A DNA stretch of 64,000 nucleotides from Siphonodentalium dalli. Its lineage: Eukaryota > Mollusca > Scaphopoda > Gadilida > Siphonodentaliidae. Location of the stretch: NCBI GenBank assembly GCA_032622095.1, contig CP136062.1:199213887-199277886 (forward strand), given 5' to 3'. The first letter of the stretch is position 1. The number at the start of each line of letters is the position of its first letter. Below, in pieces: positions 46,303-57,028 of this stretch. Under the pieces are notes generated by a model. That model had not been told where the DNA came from. It was given only the letters and a program-made list of their open reading frames with translations, and did no database searches. The position numbers and the translations under genes were made by a program.

Positions 46303-46689
46303 CCGCTCTATGGTGTAGATATTGGATGATTATCATAGATATGTTTGGTACTGATTTGTTTATGTTCTTAGACTCTTTGCAAGATGCCGACCTACTCACA
46401 ATAATCCTAGGCGGAGTATCGATTATCGTCCCAAACGAGTTCCTTGGTGTGCGGAATGAATTCATTCTCTTGACGGCAGCCTTTCTTCTCAAGTCTTCCA
46501 AACTTATGAACTTATGTCTTCTTCAATGAAGATGATACCACCACTCATATACTATATATGCATCATAGCTCACACGCAAGTGGTCACCAGCCTTCTTCAT
46601 GTGATAATGTGTAACAATCCATCTTCCTGTCTGTCGCTTATAGGACATACGCAGAGCATGTTTGTTTTAGTCTTTATCTATTTTTTTGT
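46303..46689 (-). other. Possible small exon, unrecognised
   Basis: Minus-strand frame at about 46303-46505 contains LEDLRRKAAVKRMNSFRTPR, then NSFGTIIDTPPRII, before a donor-like GTGAGT. Composition is protein-like (basic, Ser/Pro-rich). The plus strand is also open across it, so chance is a real alternative. Confidence 0.2.
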
Positions 46690-47089
46690 GTTTCTTTTTT
46701 CTTTTCTCTCCGAAATCTGGTCTGCGCATGCGCGAAGCCTGCGTCACACGGGCTCGGCGACCCGATAAAATTCGTATCCGGGGCAAGATACATTCACATA
46801 GCAAATTTCAAGTCGATAGCTCCACTCGTTTCGGAGATCTGGTCTGCGCATGCGCGAAGCTTGCGTCGCACAGACTCGTTGACCCGATAAAATTCGTATC
46901 CGGGGCAAGATACATTCACATAGCAAATTTCAAGTCGATAGCTCCACCCGTTTCCGAGATATCGTCTGTGCTTGCGCTGCACGGGCGTCGCACGGGCTCG
47001 CCAACACGACAACGACGACCGCCTGGTCGTCCTACACACACGTACCAAGTTTCGTCCCGATCGGTCGAGAATCGTAGATTTGTATAAGT

Positions 47090-47127
<38 letters not shown>

Positions 47128-47150
47128 GGTCTTCAAAAATATATATGAGA
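46690..47150 (+). repeat. Tandem-core repeat with ~123-bp units
   Basis: Units read GGTCTGCGCATGCGCGAAGC, then CCCGATAAAATTCGTATCCG and CAAATTTCAAGTCGATAGCT, then CCACTCGTTTCGGAGAT. Two full and one partial unit, then CCAAGTTTCGTCCCGATCGG, a (GACA)n tail and CTTCAAAAATATATATGAGA. Shares interior and tail with the repeat at 5911. Confidence 0.75.
47092..47127 (+). repeat. (GACA)n microsatellite
   Basis: About nine ACAG repeats forming the tail of the preceding element. Confidence 0.95.
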
Positions 47151-47524
47151 CTGTCAAATGTTTGATACATACATAGCCTTGAAACCTATATTTCACATCT
47201 TCCTTAAATATCACAATAGATATATAGATATGCATAGATTTATGCTCGTCCTAATGGTAATCCATATATAAACACATACGCTGAAAGATGTTATTCGACA
47301 TAATATTGCAAACTCAAATTGTTTTCTCACCATGTACAAACGTTTCTGTTATAATATCGCCTTTTTGTCATTTTATAACAATGTATTGTCAATTTTGTAC
47401 GGGAGAGGGGCTACCTAAGTTGAAATAACTTGTGCCCCGATCCCTTTCGTATATTTATATACGAATAAAATATGTTTAAAGTAAAAAGAATGTTCAATGC
47501 AACAAACGACCGACCCAGTCGCTG
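47151..47524. other. No recognisable feature
   Basis: AT-rich sequence only. Confidence 0.6.
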
Positions 47525-47698
47525 ATTGATGGACTATATCTGCAAGTAACTAGTTTGATGGACTATATCTGCAAGTAACTATAGTTTGATGGACTATATC
47601 TGCAAGTAACTAGTTTGATGGACTATATCTGCAAGTAACTAGTTTGATGGACTATATCTGTAACTAGTTTGATGGACTATATCTGCAAGTAACTAGTT
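47525..47698 (+). repeat. ~29-bp minisatellite, six units
   Basis: The unit is TGATGGACTATATCTGCAAG followed by TAACTAGTT. One unit carries an extra ATA and one lacks GCAAG. Head-to-tail. Confidence 0.95.
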
Positions 47699-48278
47699 GG
47701 TTGGCAGTTGTGGAAATATCCATTCCGGTGGTTACGCTCTAACCATAGTACTTGTGGCGCTCTTCGCTTAATTGCAACAATTTCTCCCTGTTATCAACTG
47801 ACGCGACGCACACACTGCTTCAAATGGTGACAGTTTCTGTAATAGACTCTGATGGGAGATACTGTTTAGCAAACAATTGATGTGTGTTTGGAAACTCGTA
47901 ATCGAGAAAAGGCAGTACACGCATCCATCAAGCAGACTACGCATTCGGCAAATGGAGAATTACATGCGATCCTGACATATACATTTCACAAATCGAACAG
48001 GAACAATTCATTGTTGCGCCCCCATTAAGATTCCGCGTCGTTGATTGGTCCGAGAGCCGCGCAACATAACATATTCCATGTTAACCTCTCGTGCCAAGTG
48101 ACACCAAGACAACCGTTTCAATGTCTACCGCTGGCCTGCTATTTCATGAGTCATTTACGTTAAACAATGTCATGGTGAGAGCGATAGAAGAATTTGACAT
48201 TTTCTGCTGATCATATTTCGGAATAAATGTAACATTTCTAAGAATGACTATGCAGGACTGTCGGTATCTAGAACATAG
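47699..48278. other. No recognisable feature
   Basis: Nothing supported. Confidence 0.6.
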
Positions 48279-48383
48279 AAGTTATTGTGGTGGATTGACG
48301 CTAACATGATGTGACAGTGACGGCTTGGAGTTTATGTTCAACCGAGTAGCGAGTTGTTTAACATCAATCCACCACAATAACTT
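48279..48383. repeat. Stem-loop with 20-bp perfect stem
   Basis: AAGTTATTGTGGTGGATTGA pairs perfectly with 48364-48383; the loop is 65 bases. It may be a small TIR element or a solitary hairpin. Confidence 0.8.
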
Positions 48384-48814
48384 ATAATATGCCGCTTCTA
48401 ATTCGATAGGTATTCAGCGGAATTTCGACACAGTGGACATGGTACAAGTATACTATATGTTAGTTGTCAATACAATCGCCATCTTCATCTTCATCGTCAT
48501 CATCCGTGTCGTCACCATCGTCACCATTTTTGTCACCGTCTTTATACATCTTAGTCATCATCCATCGTCATCATTATCCATCATCAGCTTCGTCTTCCAA
48601 TGTTAAATTGCCTATTTCAAACATATGTTTTGTTCTCAAATCATAATGTACTGAAATTTCGATTTATGCAATAATGTTGGAATGTCAACGATCATTATAA
48701 CACATTGTTTCATTTTGCGTGACAGTCGTTATATATCTCAAAATTGACGGCATACAGAAGGCACGATTTCGGGTGCATTATTCGATATCAGCAGCGCAGA
48801 AAAAAAACTAATTA
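48384..48814. other. CAT/CTT-rich low complexity, no gene
   Basis: Interrupted ATC/TCA trinucleotide-rich tract at about 48476-48600, giving an artificial Ser-rich open frame. Confidence 0.7.
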
Positions 48815-49190
48815 TAATAATGCGAAACACTCCGGTAGGGTGATCGAATAGAAATTGAGAATAATCTAGTTATTTTTCACGAATATTAATCCAAAATGAC
48901 AACACACACCGTTATCCTTATATATTAATTAAATGCAATGACTCTCGGTGGCCAAATCATTTGTGTTTGTTTATCGCCGATGGTTGCGTCCGGAATCGAG
49001 ACGTAAATATTTACAATTGCGCGTAGTTCAGACGATGTTTTCTATAGAGTGGTATGGTCGATTTCTTTGAAATTTTCGGCGATGTTAGTAGAATGCTACT
49101 TTCCCCAGGTTGGCATAGCGCTTGATTACTAACTTATCAATTGCATGCACCCGAAGAAGTGCATAATATGTCTTTAACCTGTTTCTGCAG
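48815..49190 (-). repeat. Dispersed repeat, copy 2 of an inverted pair
   Basis: Reverse-complement relative of 38740-39125; see that entry for shared words. Confidence 0.7.
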
Positions 49191-50104
49191 GCGTGTTGTC
49201 TTCTCACAATCGTAAGCTCTCCCAACTAATAAATATGTGTGGAAAGATCAAATGGCTGTAACCATGGCACCAAGTATGGGAGGCTTCATATTAGCCATGT
49301 TCCTTGGTGCTCGACGTGGATTATTGCGTGATAGCTTGTTGAAGGGGTGACGCAAACTCCAGGCAGAGTTATCTCCCATCGCTCCGCTGAGATACTAAAT
49401 ATGACTAAATAATGACTAAATATAGTTCCAACGATATGTAAAAATAGATGTATCGGTCCGCAAAGTACTATCCTCGTGGCAGTGCTATATCGCAGTGATA
49501 ACGTAGAGGGCGCTGCATTGAGTTTGGGGGTGACGATGACATACACGATACTTTTTTTTTTTTTGCGTTTGTATACGTATATATTAGGATTAGCTATGCA
49601 CACTCGAGACAATACTAATATATATGGATGGTTACTAAATCACCAACGGACATTGCCATTGTCGTGTGTCGTTGATTTGACTTGAATAATTGTATTAGCA
49701 TAAGATACAAATGGGATTGGGGTACATGTGCAATTTTGCAACTTATGAAGCCCCTTCCCGATATTGTAAAATGAAATACACATGCTAACAGGACATCAAG
49801 ATGACGGTATAAACGTATTTACATGGCGATGGTTGGTTTGGATTCCCAAATAAAAAGGCACACAAATAACACCTTCCTACACGTAAGCCATTGGTTGTTC
49901 TACCTGAAAATATCAGATAATGGTCAGCAGCGTTCACCGTTATCGCAACCGTGTGAATGCAACACGTTCTGTACTGACTGTACTCCAATAATGGATTTAT
50001 CTAGAGGGTGATGGATGGTGGTGAAGTGTTAACTTCCGAATAAATTGCACCCCAACAAATATTATATATTTTGAACATTTAATTTGCACCTCTCTTTCAT
50101 TTTA
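49191..50104. other. No clear gene
   Basis: A 108-codon minus-strand open stretch (49286-49612) has hydrophobic segments but no recognised motif. A T12-13 tract sits at about 49552. Confidence 0.45.
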
Positions 50105-51695
50105 AGGTGACGTTCACACATAGCCGGTGAAGCCGTTACCCGGCGAACCCGTTAGCCGGCGAAGGTTGGCCAGAGGGTTTACACATCGCCGGCGAAGATA
50201 CGCATATATTCATGTGTCTCCTTTACTTCATAATAGTTTTCGTTTTAGTTCTCACTGAACTGCAATATGATATTGCTGTACACCTGTAAACATCTAGCCG
50301 CTTCCTGTTAGAGATATGGGCAGTATAGTGAAATGAAACTTTTTAGAAATGGAAATGCCGAAATTATTAATATCCAACTCAAACTTTCAGGTATTGCTAT
50401 TGGTAATTTTATAGATATTTAAACAAAATTGTTAATGGTTTGTTTGGTTTCATAGACAGCCTGTGAAGTGAGTGTCGCACCAAAAGCATGGTCATTGTCA
50501 GTTTTGAGATATTTTCGTCGCATGCATCTACAAATTGGTGTCTATAATCATTCGGATTGGATATTATATTATATATATAAGTTTCAACATCGCGAATCAA
50601 ATGTGACACATTTTCCGTTTGCACATTATACAATAAAATATGTTTTTCATTTTACTCGGGCGTTCACCATGTCCACGTATGTAGGGCCGTGGCGATGGGG
50701 GTGTCTCATCCCAATTTTAATAAATATATTCAAAAGCTGGAAATTTCATACCTGACACGGCAATGGTTGGAAATTTGACATCAGCAATATGTTGAAATTG
50801 TTCTCATAGTTTTATTTTCAACAATTTGTTAATGGTGATTTCTTTAGGCAACATTTGCTTATTTTTTTACCAATTTTTTGGACTGAAATGGCCATCAGTT
50901 GGAAATGATCCAACCTTAGATGTGTGTCAAGTTTGGAAAATGTCCAACAATTGGAAATCTTAAGGCTGGATGCTAGGATTTTGAAATTTTCAGGGTTCAG
51001 ATTAAAACATTTTCTCACACCTGGCCATAACCACGGTCGGTCGATAAATTCCAAAGATGAACAGTCCCACACCTCCAAATCAGGCCCTCTAGACCTGTCC
51101 CTGTGTACATATCAGCCTCACGGTCCACGGCGCACTCAAATTTAGATTATTGAACTAATTGTCCAGTAAGTTTGAATCCATAGAAACGTGCCATCCCATT
51201 TCTCCATACATATATATATATATGGACATACATGTACATGAACACGCACATTTAATACCATCGAATGCGCATGCAGAGTACGTGTACCATCATCAGTTAG
51301 TATTTATAATAATAGCTTATAACGAAGGTGCGTGACCACCGACGGACAGCTGATTAGAGACAATCAAACTGGCACACTGACCAATATATACACAGGTGAA
51401 AAGCGGGCTGGTCTATCAGCGATTGCACAATACTATTGTTCGAGTTAATTGTTGAAAGGAAATCACCCATGACGGCATGACCCCAGATAAATATCTAACT
51501 TAACCGCAGAGCGAATTAGAATCCATACGACAATCAGGTGCTTGTACTAAATCATTTTATCCAAAAGTTTAAAACCGTATAGCTGAGTATCCGGATAGCC
51601 GTAATTCTTATCCGGCGAAGTATAAACACTCTATTGTTATCGCTGCCGGCTAAAGCGAATGCGATCTTCGCCGGGTAATGTATAAACACCCCCTA
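50105..51695. mobile_element. ~1.6-kb element with CCGGCGAAG terminal repeats
   Basis: Left-end words AGGTGACGTTCACACATAGC and AGGGTTTACACATCGCCGGC, then GAAGATACGCATAT, are inverted relatives of the right-end words TCGCCGGGTAATGTATAAAC, then ACCCCCT. The terminal motif is doubled at each end. The first ~250 bp of the interior matches 41880-42090. No transposase frame was found. Confidence 0.55.
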
Positions 51696-52377
51696 AATGT
51701 AATAATTGTAGTACTAATATCCCAAACGTATTGTTGAACAGTTTTAAAACTTCCATCTTCCCTCTTTAGCTTTTGAAAAAAAAAAACTCATATCCGATTT
51801 AAAATAAAAACAATCAAACCTCTCGAAAAATACAATCAAATCAAAATTCTTGCCGATCAAGTTTTAAATTAAGACTACATATCAGAAATGCTGCATTTAT
51901 ATTAATTATATTGTAAATCAATGAAATTCGTTACTAAATTAGATTTAAAATTTCCTGACGTCATCAAGTTACAGTAGATCATATTCAAAAGGAGATTCGG
52001 CGAGAGTTTACTCCCAGCAGAAGTGATAACGTTTCTTGAGTACAAATTCAATTATGTTTATATGTTATGTGGTTTCTACATCTGAGAGATAGACCCATTG
52101 GTCTCATTAGCCGTTACTCTGATCAGCAATCACTAGCTTCTGTAAATGTTGCATCATTGTCTATTCCGCTTTGGCAATACTCACAATAATATATCTTCAA
52201 TCACTAAAACATGGTCTATATGAGGATCGATAAACAAAACTTGAAACTACACTCATGTGCGAAGGCTTTGATGCGACATACATGGGTACTGTACACAAAG
52301 TCCGACCATGTGTGGGACCATCTCCTTTCATACTCAACAGAGTTTATGCAACAAATGAATGAATTTTAGCCATGTAT
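51696..52377. other. No recognisable feature
   Basis: AT-rich; nothing supported. Confidence 0.6.
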
Positions 52378-53526
52378 TGGTGCAAAATACACTCATGCGC
52401 TGAGAAAAAAATAACTGGTCAATATGACTACGTTTGGGTTGGTCATGGGTATTGGGAGTCATTTTGACTATATACCAGTACCGTCACACGAGTCATCATG
52501 ACTAATCTTGAGGTAGTCAACTAGACAATGAAAAACAAATTATAAGTAGATATTTAGCTACTGAACATAAGCTACATTTATTTTACTCATAGCTTATCGT
52601 ATTTAAAGTATCACAGAAATAATAACGTTATCATTCAAGCGGCATATTTTAGCCCTGCACTTATGGTACGAGGTTTATAGTTTGAAAAATCGAAAAATTG
52701 TGCTTCCGGTGTATGACCCACGTGGGTTTGTTGTTCGTGTAAACTTCTCTTGTTTTAGCCAAATAAAGGTTATTTATCTCTCCGATTATTAGAATATTTT
52801 ATAATCAGATTACACTGTCAACAAAGAGAGCCTTTAAATGTCATCTTAAATCATAAATATGGCCCATTTCTCATGTTTTTTTTTCTTCCTGTAAATTTTA
52901 CTACACACAGTGCAATGTTGAATCATGAATGTCCGACTCCAAAGTCACTGCGAGTGTGACAGGTCGTACTCGATTGAGTGTGTGCAGTTGAGTCCATACC
53001 AACTATAATATGTTACTGGGCTAGACGAAGTTCCTAGTAGTGGTAGATGATGGCAGTAGCTTACACAACCTAGCCACAAATAATCCTGATCGTTTTGACT
53101 CAAATCATAGTAGTCATTGTGACTAATGCAATAGTAGTCAATATGACTCAATGTTAGTCATGTTGACTAAGCATATGCTGGTCACGTTGACTACTACTGA
53201 CCTAGTCATGATGAATAACTTTTCCAGGTAGTCATTTTGACTACCAAAAGTATAGTCATCTCCAGGATAAGCTGTTGACTACCCTAAGTTGGTCATATTG
53301 ACCAACCTATTTTTCTCAGTATGTGCTCAATGAACGATGCAAACAACATGGTAATTATAATGAAAATGAATTTATGACAGGCAAAACTGAGGGTATACAT
53401 GGATATTTGATACACGAATCGACATTTGAAACCATCGATTCCGCCACAGGAGTCATTAACTCATTTTCATTATAATTACCATGTTGTTTGCGTCATTCAT
53501 AGAGCGCATGGGCGTATTTTGCACCA
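52378..53526. mobile_element. Foldback element split by a nested element
   Basis: TGGTGCAAAATACACTCATG at the left pairs with GGGCGTATTTTGCACCA at the right; after the insertion the arm continues with GCAAACAACATGGTAATTAT, then AATGAAAATGA at 53341 and its complement at about 53459-53490. The hypothetical uninterrupted foldback is about 230 bp. Confidence 0.8.
52400..53319. mobile_element. Nested element with CTGAGAAAAA ends and TAGTCA array
   Basis: The ends are CTGAGAAAAAAATAACTGGT, then CAATATGAC, and its inverse GTCATATTGACCAACCTATT, then TTTCTCAG. The flanks CATGCG (52394-52399) and TATGTG (53320-53325) look like a slightly diverged 6-bp target duplication. The interior ends are filled with AGTCATnnTGACTA-type palindromes; the middle holds unrelated AT-rich sequence. 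No coding frame. Confidence 0.75.
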
Positions 53527-54281
53527 GTAATTTTACAGGGTGACCTATGATATATTATTACCTGGAAGAAATTCACGTCGAATCGGACCAACAGAAGGAA
53601 ACAGGTCAAGAGAATAACAGATTGCTCCGTCGCCCCACATCGCATATGCGACGTACAGAGGATCTGGACAAAGAGGCGTGAACCTGCGTCCAGTTAACTC
53701 GTTGCATAACGGAAGTGCGAAAATCGTGTACTTTCCAGTTTTCCAGCCACTTCGAGCTTGGTGTGTACAACTTTCGAAATATATAGACATTCCAAAGTCC
53801 AATTATTTTAATCATTTGGCCCGTAATTGAAGCAGCCGTGCCAGACATATGCACCCATTCCTTGCACTTAATGTGTACAGGAAATTTCCGTTTCCACCAA
53901 CAAAATAATATTATGCATTAGCGTTAGCCAGAGTAGAGATTCATGGCATGATCTATGTACTTTCGTGCAACGCAACCGTGTTTATATCAAGGCAATGGGG
54001 TTCAATCAAAACTTTCTTTCCGCAATCCATTGGCATGATCACATGTTACAGGCTAGTCGAGAAATATATAGACATGCTATATATATGAAAGAACTCACAC
54101 TCGATATACAAACTATTCTGACTTACAGCTATCGAATTGATAAGCAGAACATGCATGCGGCTCATTAAATGACACTGGGTGCATGGTGATACTTGGAATA
54201 ATTACATAGACGTCAGACCGTTTAGATTATCTTTCGATCGCACTTCGACTAGCATTAACAAAGTCGGAAAGAAAATATATT
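53527..54281. other. No recognisable gene
   Basis: Short open stretches near 53545-53854 on the minus strand have no motif. Confidence 0.5.
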
Positions 54282-54473
54282 ACACCCGCTCGTTTAATAG
54301 AAGCAAGTTTTCCATGGGTCGGCAAAAATAACTTAATTGACAGCAACATGGCGTAGGGGAACAGAACCGGTGTTAACCCTTTCATGACGGGAGCTGCGTT
54401 GGCGCAACATAAAATACCCTGTGCCAATGCATAGGTCGTCTCGCATATATAAGAGAATGCATTGGCCTAACAA
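54282..54473 (+). repeat. 192-bp direct duplication, copy 1
   Basis: Near identical to 54969-55160 (offset 687). It spans unique flank (ACACCCGCTCGTTTAATAGA onward) and the left end of a palindromic element. Confidence 0.9.
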
Positions 54474-54796
54474 TTTTTATCAATATTTCTTATATTCTTT
54501 AACAATTTTTATCATTTTTCTTGCATTCTTTAACAATTTTATCAATTTTTTTCAATTGTTTTCCTATATTCTTTATCAATTTTATCATTTTGTCTTACAT
54601 TCTTGAACAATTTATCAATTTTTATAATTATTTCTTACATTTTTTTAACAATTATAAAAAATAATGTAAAATGTGTTAGGCCAATGCATTCTCCAGTATA
54701 TGCGATGCGACCTATGGTCCATTCGCATGTATAAGAGAATGCATTGGCACAGGGTTTTCGCAAACACTCAGGAAGCTCCCTCCACGAGAGGATTAA
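54373..54796. mobile_element. Palindromic TTAA element (CATGAC type), copy 1
   Basis: Starts TTAACCCTTTCATGACGGGA and then GCTGCGTTGGCGCAACAT. The first hairpin has lost its left arm (CCAATGCATAGGTCG); the second hairpin is at about 54681-54748. The spacer is longer than usual, with four or more reiterated CAATTTTATCA/CTTACATTCTT units. The right end is degraded (GAGGATTAA). Confidence 0.8.
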
Positions 54797-54968
54797 AGAG
54801 GGAGCACCTGATAACGCGGGTTCGAATACATCCTAGCAGTGCATACTCTCGTCAGTTAACTTCAAAGACACCATGGTCACCACCGTTTGGGTTTCGAGTA
54901 GGATAAGCCACCATCGTCTATTGTTAGTCTGCAACCGGCAATCGGGTGTATACCGAGAGAAATAGTGT

Positions 54969-55160
54969 ACACCCGCTAGTTTAATAGAAGCAAGTTTTCC
55001 ATGGGTCGGCAATAATAACTTAATTGACAGCAACATGGCGTAGGGGAACAGAACCGGTGTTAACCCTTTCATGACGGGAGCTGCGCTGGCGCAACATAAA
55101 ATACTCTGTGCCAATGCATAGGTCGCCTCGCATATATAAGAGAATGCATTGGCCTAACAA
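54969..55160 (+). repeat. 192-bp direct duplication, copy 2
   Basis: See 54282. It shares the same internal hairpin deletion, showing that the duplication postdates the deletion. Confidence 0.9.
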
Positions 55161-55423
55161 ATTTTATATTATTTTTTATAATTGTTAAAAACAATGTAAG
55201 AAAAAATGAAAAAAAAAATCGTTAAAAATTGTAAGAAATAATGATAAAAAAGATGATAAAATTGTTATAGAATGTAAGAATTTTGATAAAAAATTGTTAG
55301 ACCAATGCATGCATTATGTTATGTATGCGAGGCAGCCTATGGTCGACTCGCATATATAAGAGATTACATTGGCGCAGGGTCTTTAATGTTGCGCCATCGC
55401 AGCTCCCGTCATGAAAGGGTTAA
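55060..55423. mobile_element. Palindromic TTAA element (CATGAC type), copy 2
   Basis: Begins TTAACCCTTTCATGACGGGA and ends CCCGTCATGAAAGGGTTAA, with intact ends of about 43 bp. The first hairpin lacks its left arm as in copy 1; the second is at about 55303-55372 with several changes. Confidence 0.88.
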
Positions 55424-56112
55424 TTCTATGGTTCTATATTAATCTAAATTGCAAGATCACACGCCGGTATTATGATAACATGAAACTTCCATTTGGTTAC
55501 GCAATTGGTGCACATTATAATTGAAGTGACATGCAATTCGAGTCAAAAATGCCTGGAGATATTTTCCCCCGAATTATGTAATAATTGACAACCACAGCCA
55601 TCTAATTGAGAAAGCGAGCATGTTCCACTTTGCAGAGGAATAACCTGCTGATTTCTGTAAATTATATAGTCCCTGTTAGTTTTAGAACAGAAGATATCGC
55701 GTTTCTTCGACTGCATACTCGATCAGCAAACGCTCCCAAGTCAAGCCTAACACGCCATCAGTCGGAGATTTCAAATCGAAAATAGGTTGCAAATGGTTTC
55801 TTAGTTTAATTTTTGAACAACTATTTATAGTGGGAAATTGGTTGTGACCACATTGGCATAGGTTGGAAATTTCTAACCGTATATGGTTGCCCGGTTAGCG
55901 ATTCTGGTTCAAGGAGGTGCAGCTATAAATTCCAAGTATTACACCCCAACGGAGACATTCTATAGACGCGTCCCTGTAAATACGTTTAAAAATATAACTT
56001 TGCTCACCTCAACCTTCATCGTAATTCTGATGTAGATGGGTTAGCCCTATTTACTTCATATTCGTCCAGCCACTATCGCATTTTACTGTATCGCGTTTTA
56101 TTGTAGACCGTC
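55424..56112. other. No recognisable feature
   Basis: AT-rich; nothing supported. Confidence 0.6.
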
Positions 56113-57028
56113 TAGTCCGTGGGCCAAACAAGATATAGCTCGGGTTGGCTGCACCCCCCTCCAACAAAGGTTTCTACATATCAAATTATAGGTCATCATA
56201 TGGCGCATCAGATTTTGCTTGTTGCCCGTTTCAGGAAGTGTCCCAAAATAGATTTCTCAGGGAAGACAACTCTTACCCCTAAAATAAAATGAAAATTTTC
56301 TTGAGTACAAGTGTCAGAGCATTAACAAAATATTGCGGTTATAAACTGCACAATATATAGTTTATATTAATTAAAAATTATCATAAAATGACATGAGATA
56401 CAAAACTGGACCAATTTATGAGCTAGTTAGAAAATGTTGCGATAAATATTTTGAAATCGCGAAACATTACTTGGATTTTGAAAACAATGGTCACATATAA
56501 ATGGCTATAACTTGTGAACCACATGGGCTATTGATCCGCAACATGGCTCAAAAATTGCCCCGATGACATATCAACGATTTTAATAACGGAATGCCAAGAA
56601 TATTGCTGTGAAAATGTTATATGAGCGTAAACTTAACCCCACCCCTAAAATATAACTTTTGCAGAAAAACGAATTATGTAGTTTACACTTAGAATGCTGC
56701 ATGTCAAGTTGGTTTTAGAAGCATAAACTGAAACAGTGTACAGAGTGATTAAGGGAATGATAAATAACGGTGTCTGAACGTGATCTAAGGTTAAAGTTTT
56801 GAAAACAAATGAGAAAAATGAGAATTGTTACTAATTTCAGTAAAATTTACAACATTTTGATTAAATTTTGATAGGCTATGGTATAACCTCACGAGAACGC
56901 TGGTATAGATTTAGTAAGTTCATAAAACCTCATACGATCACGTTTCTGGCAACTGTTACGTATATTTTTTAATTTTTACTTGAATTTTTATGGAAATATT
57001 ATATACATATATATTTCAACTGAACACA
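56113..57028 (-). mobile_element. ~0.92-kb dispersed element, inverted copy 1
   Basis: Reverse-complement relative of 62693-63643 over the whole length. Landmarks are GGCCCACGGACTA at one end and the tip TGTGTTCAGTTGAAATATAT beside TA at the other. Shared interior words include TTAACCCCACCCCTAAAATA and GGGACACTTCCTGAAACGGG (orientations vary). No coding frame. Confidence 0.8.

Noticed and set aside
48464-48646. Ser-rich open frame
   Set aside because: Comes from an ATC/TCA trinucleotide-rich low-complexity tract.
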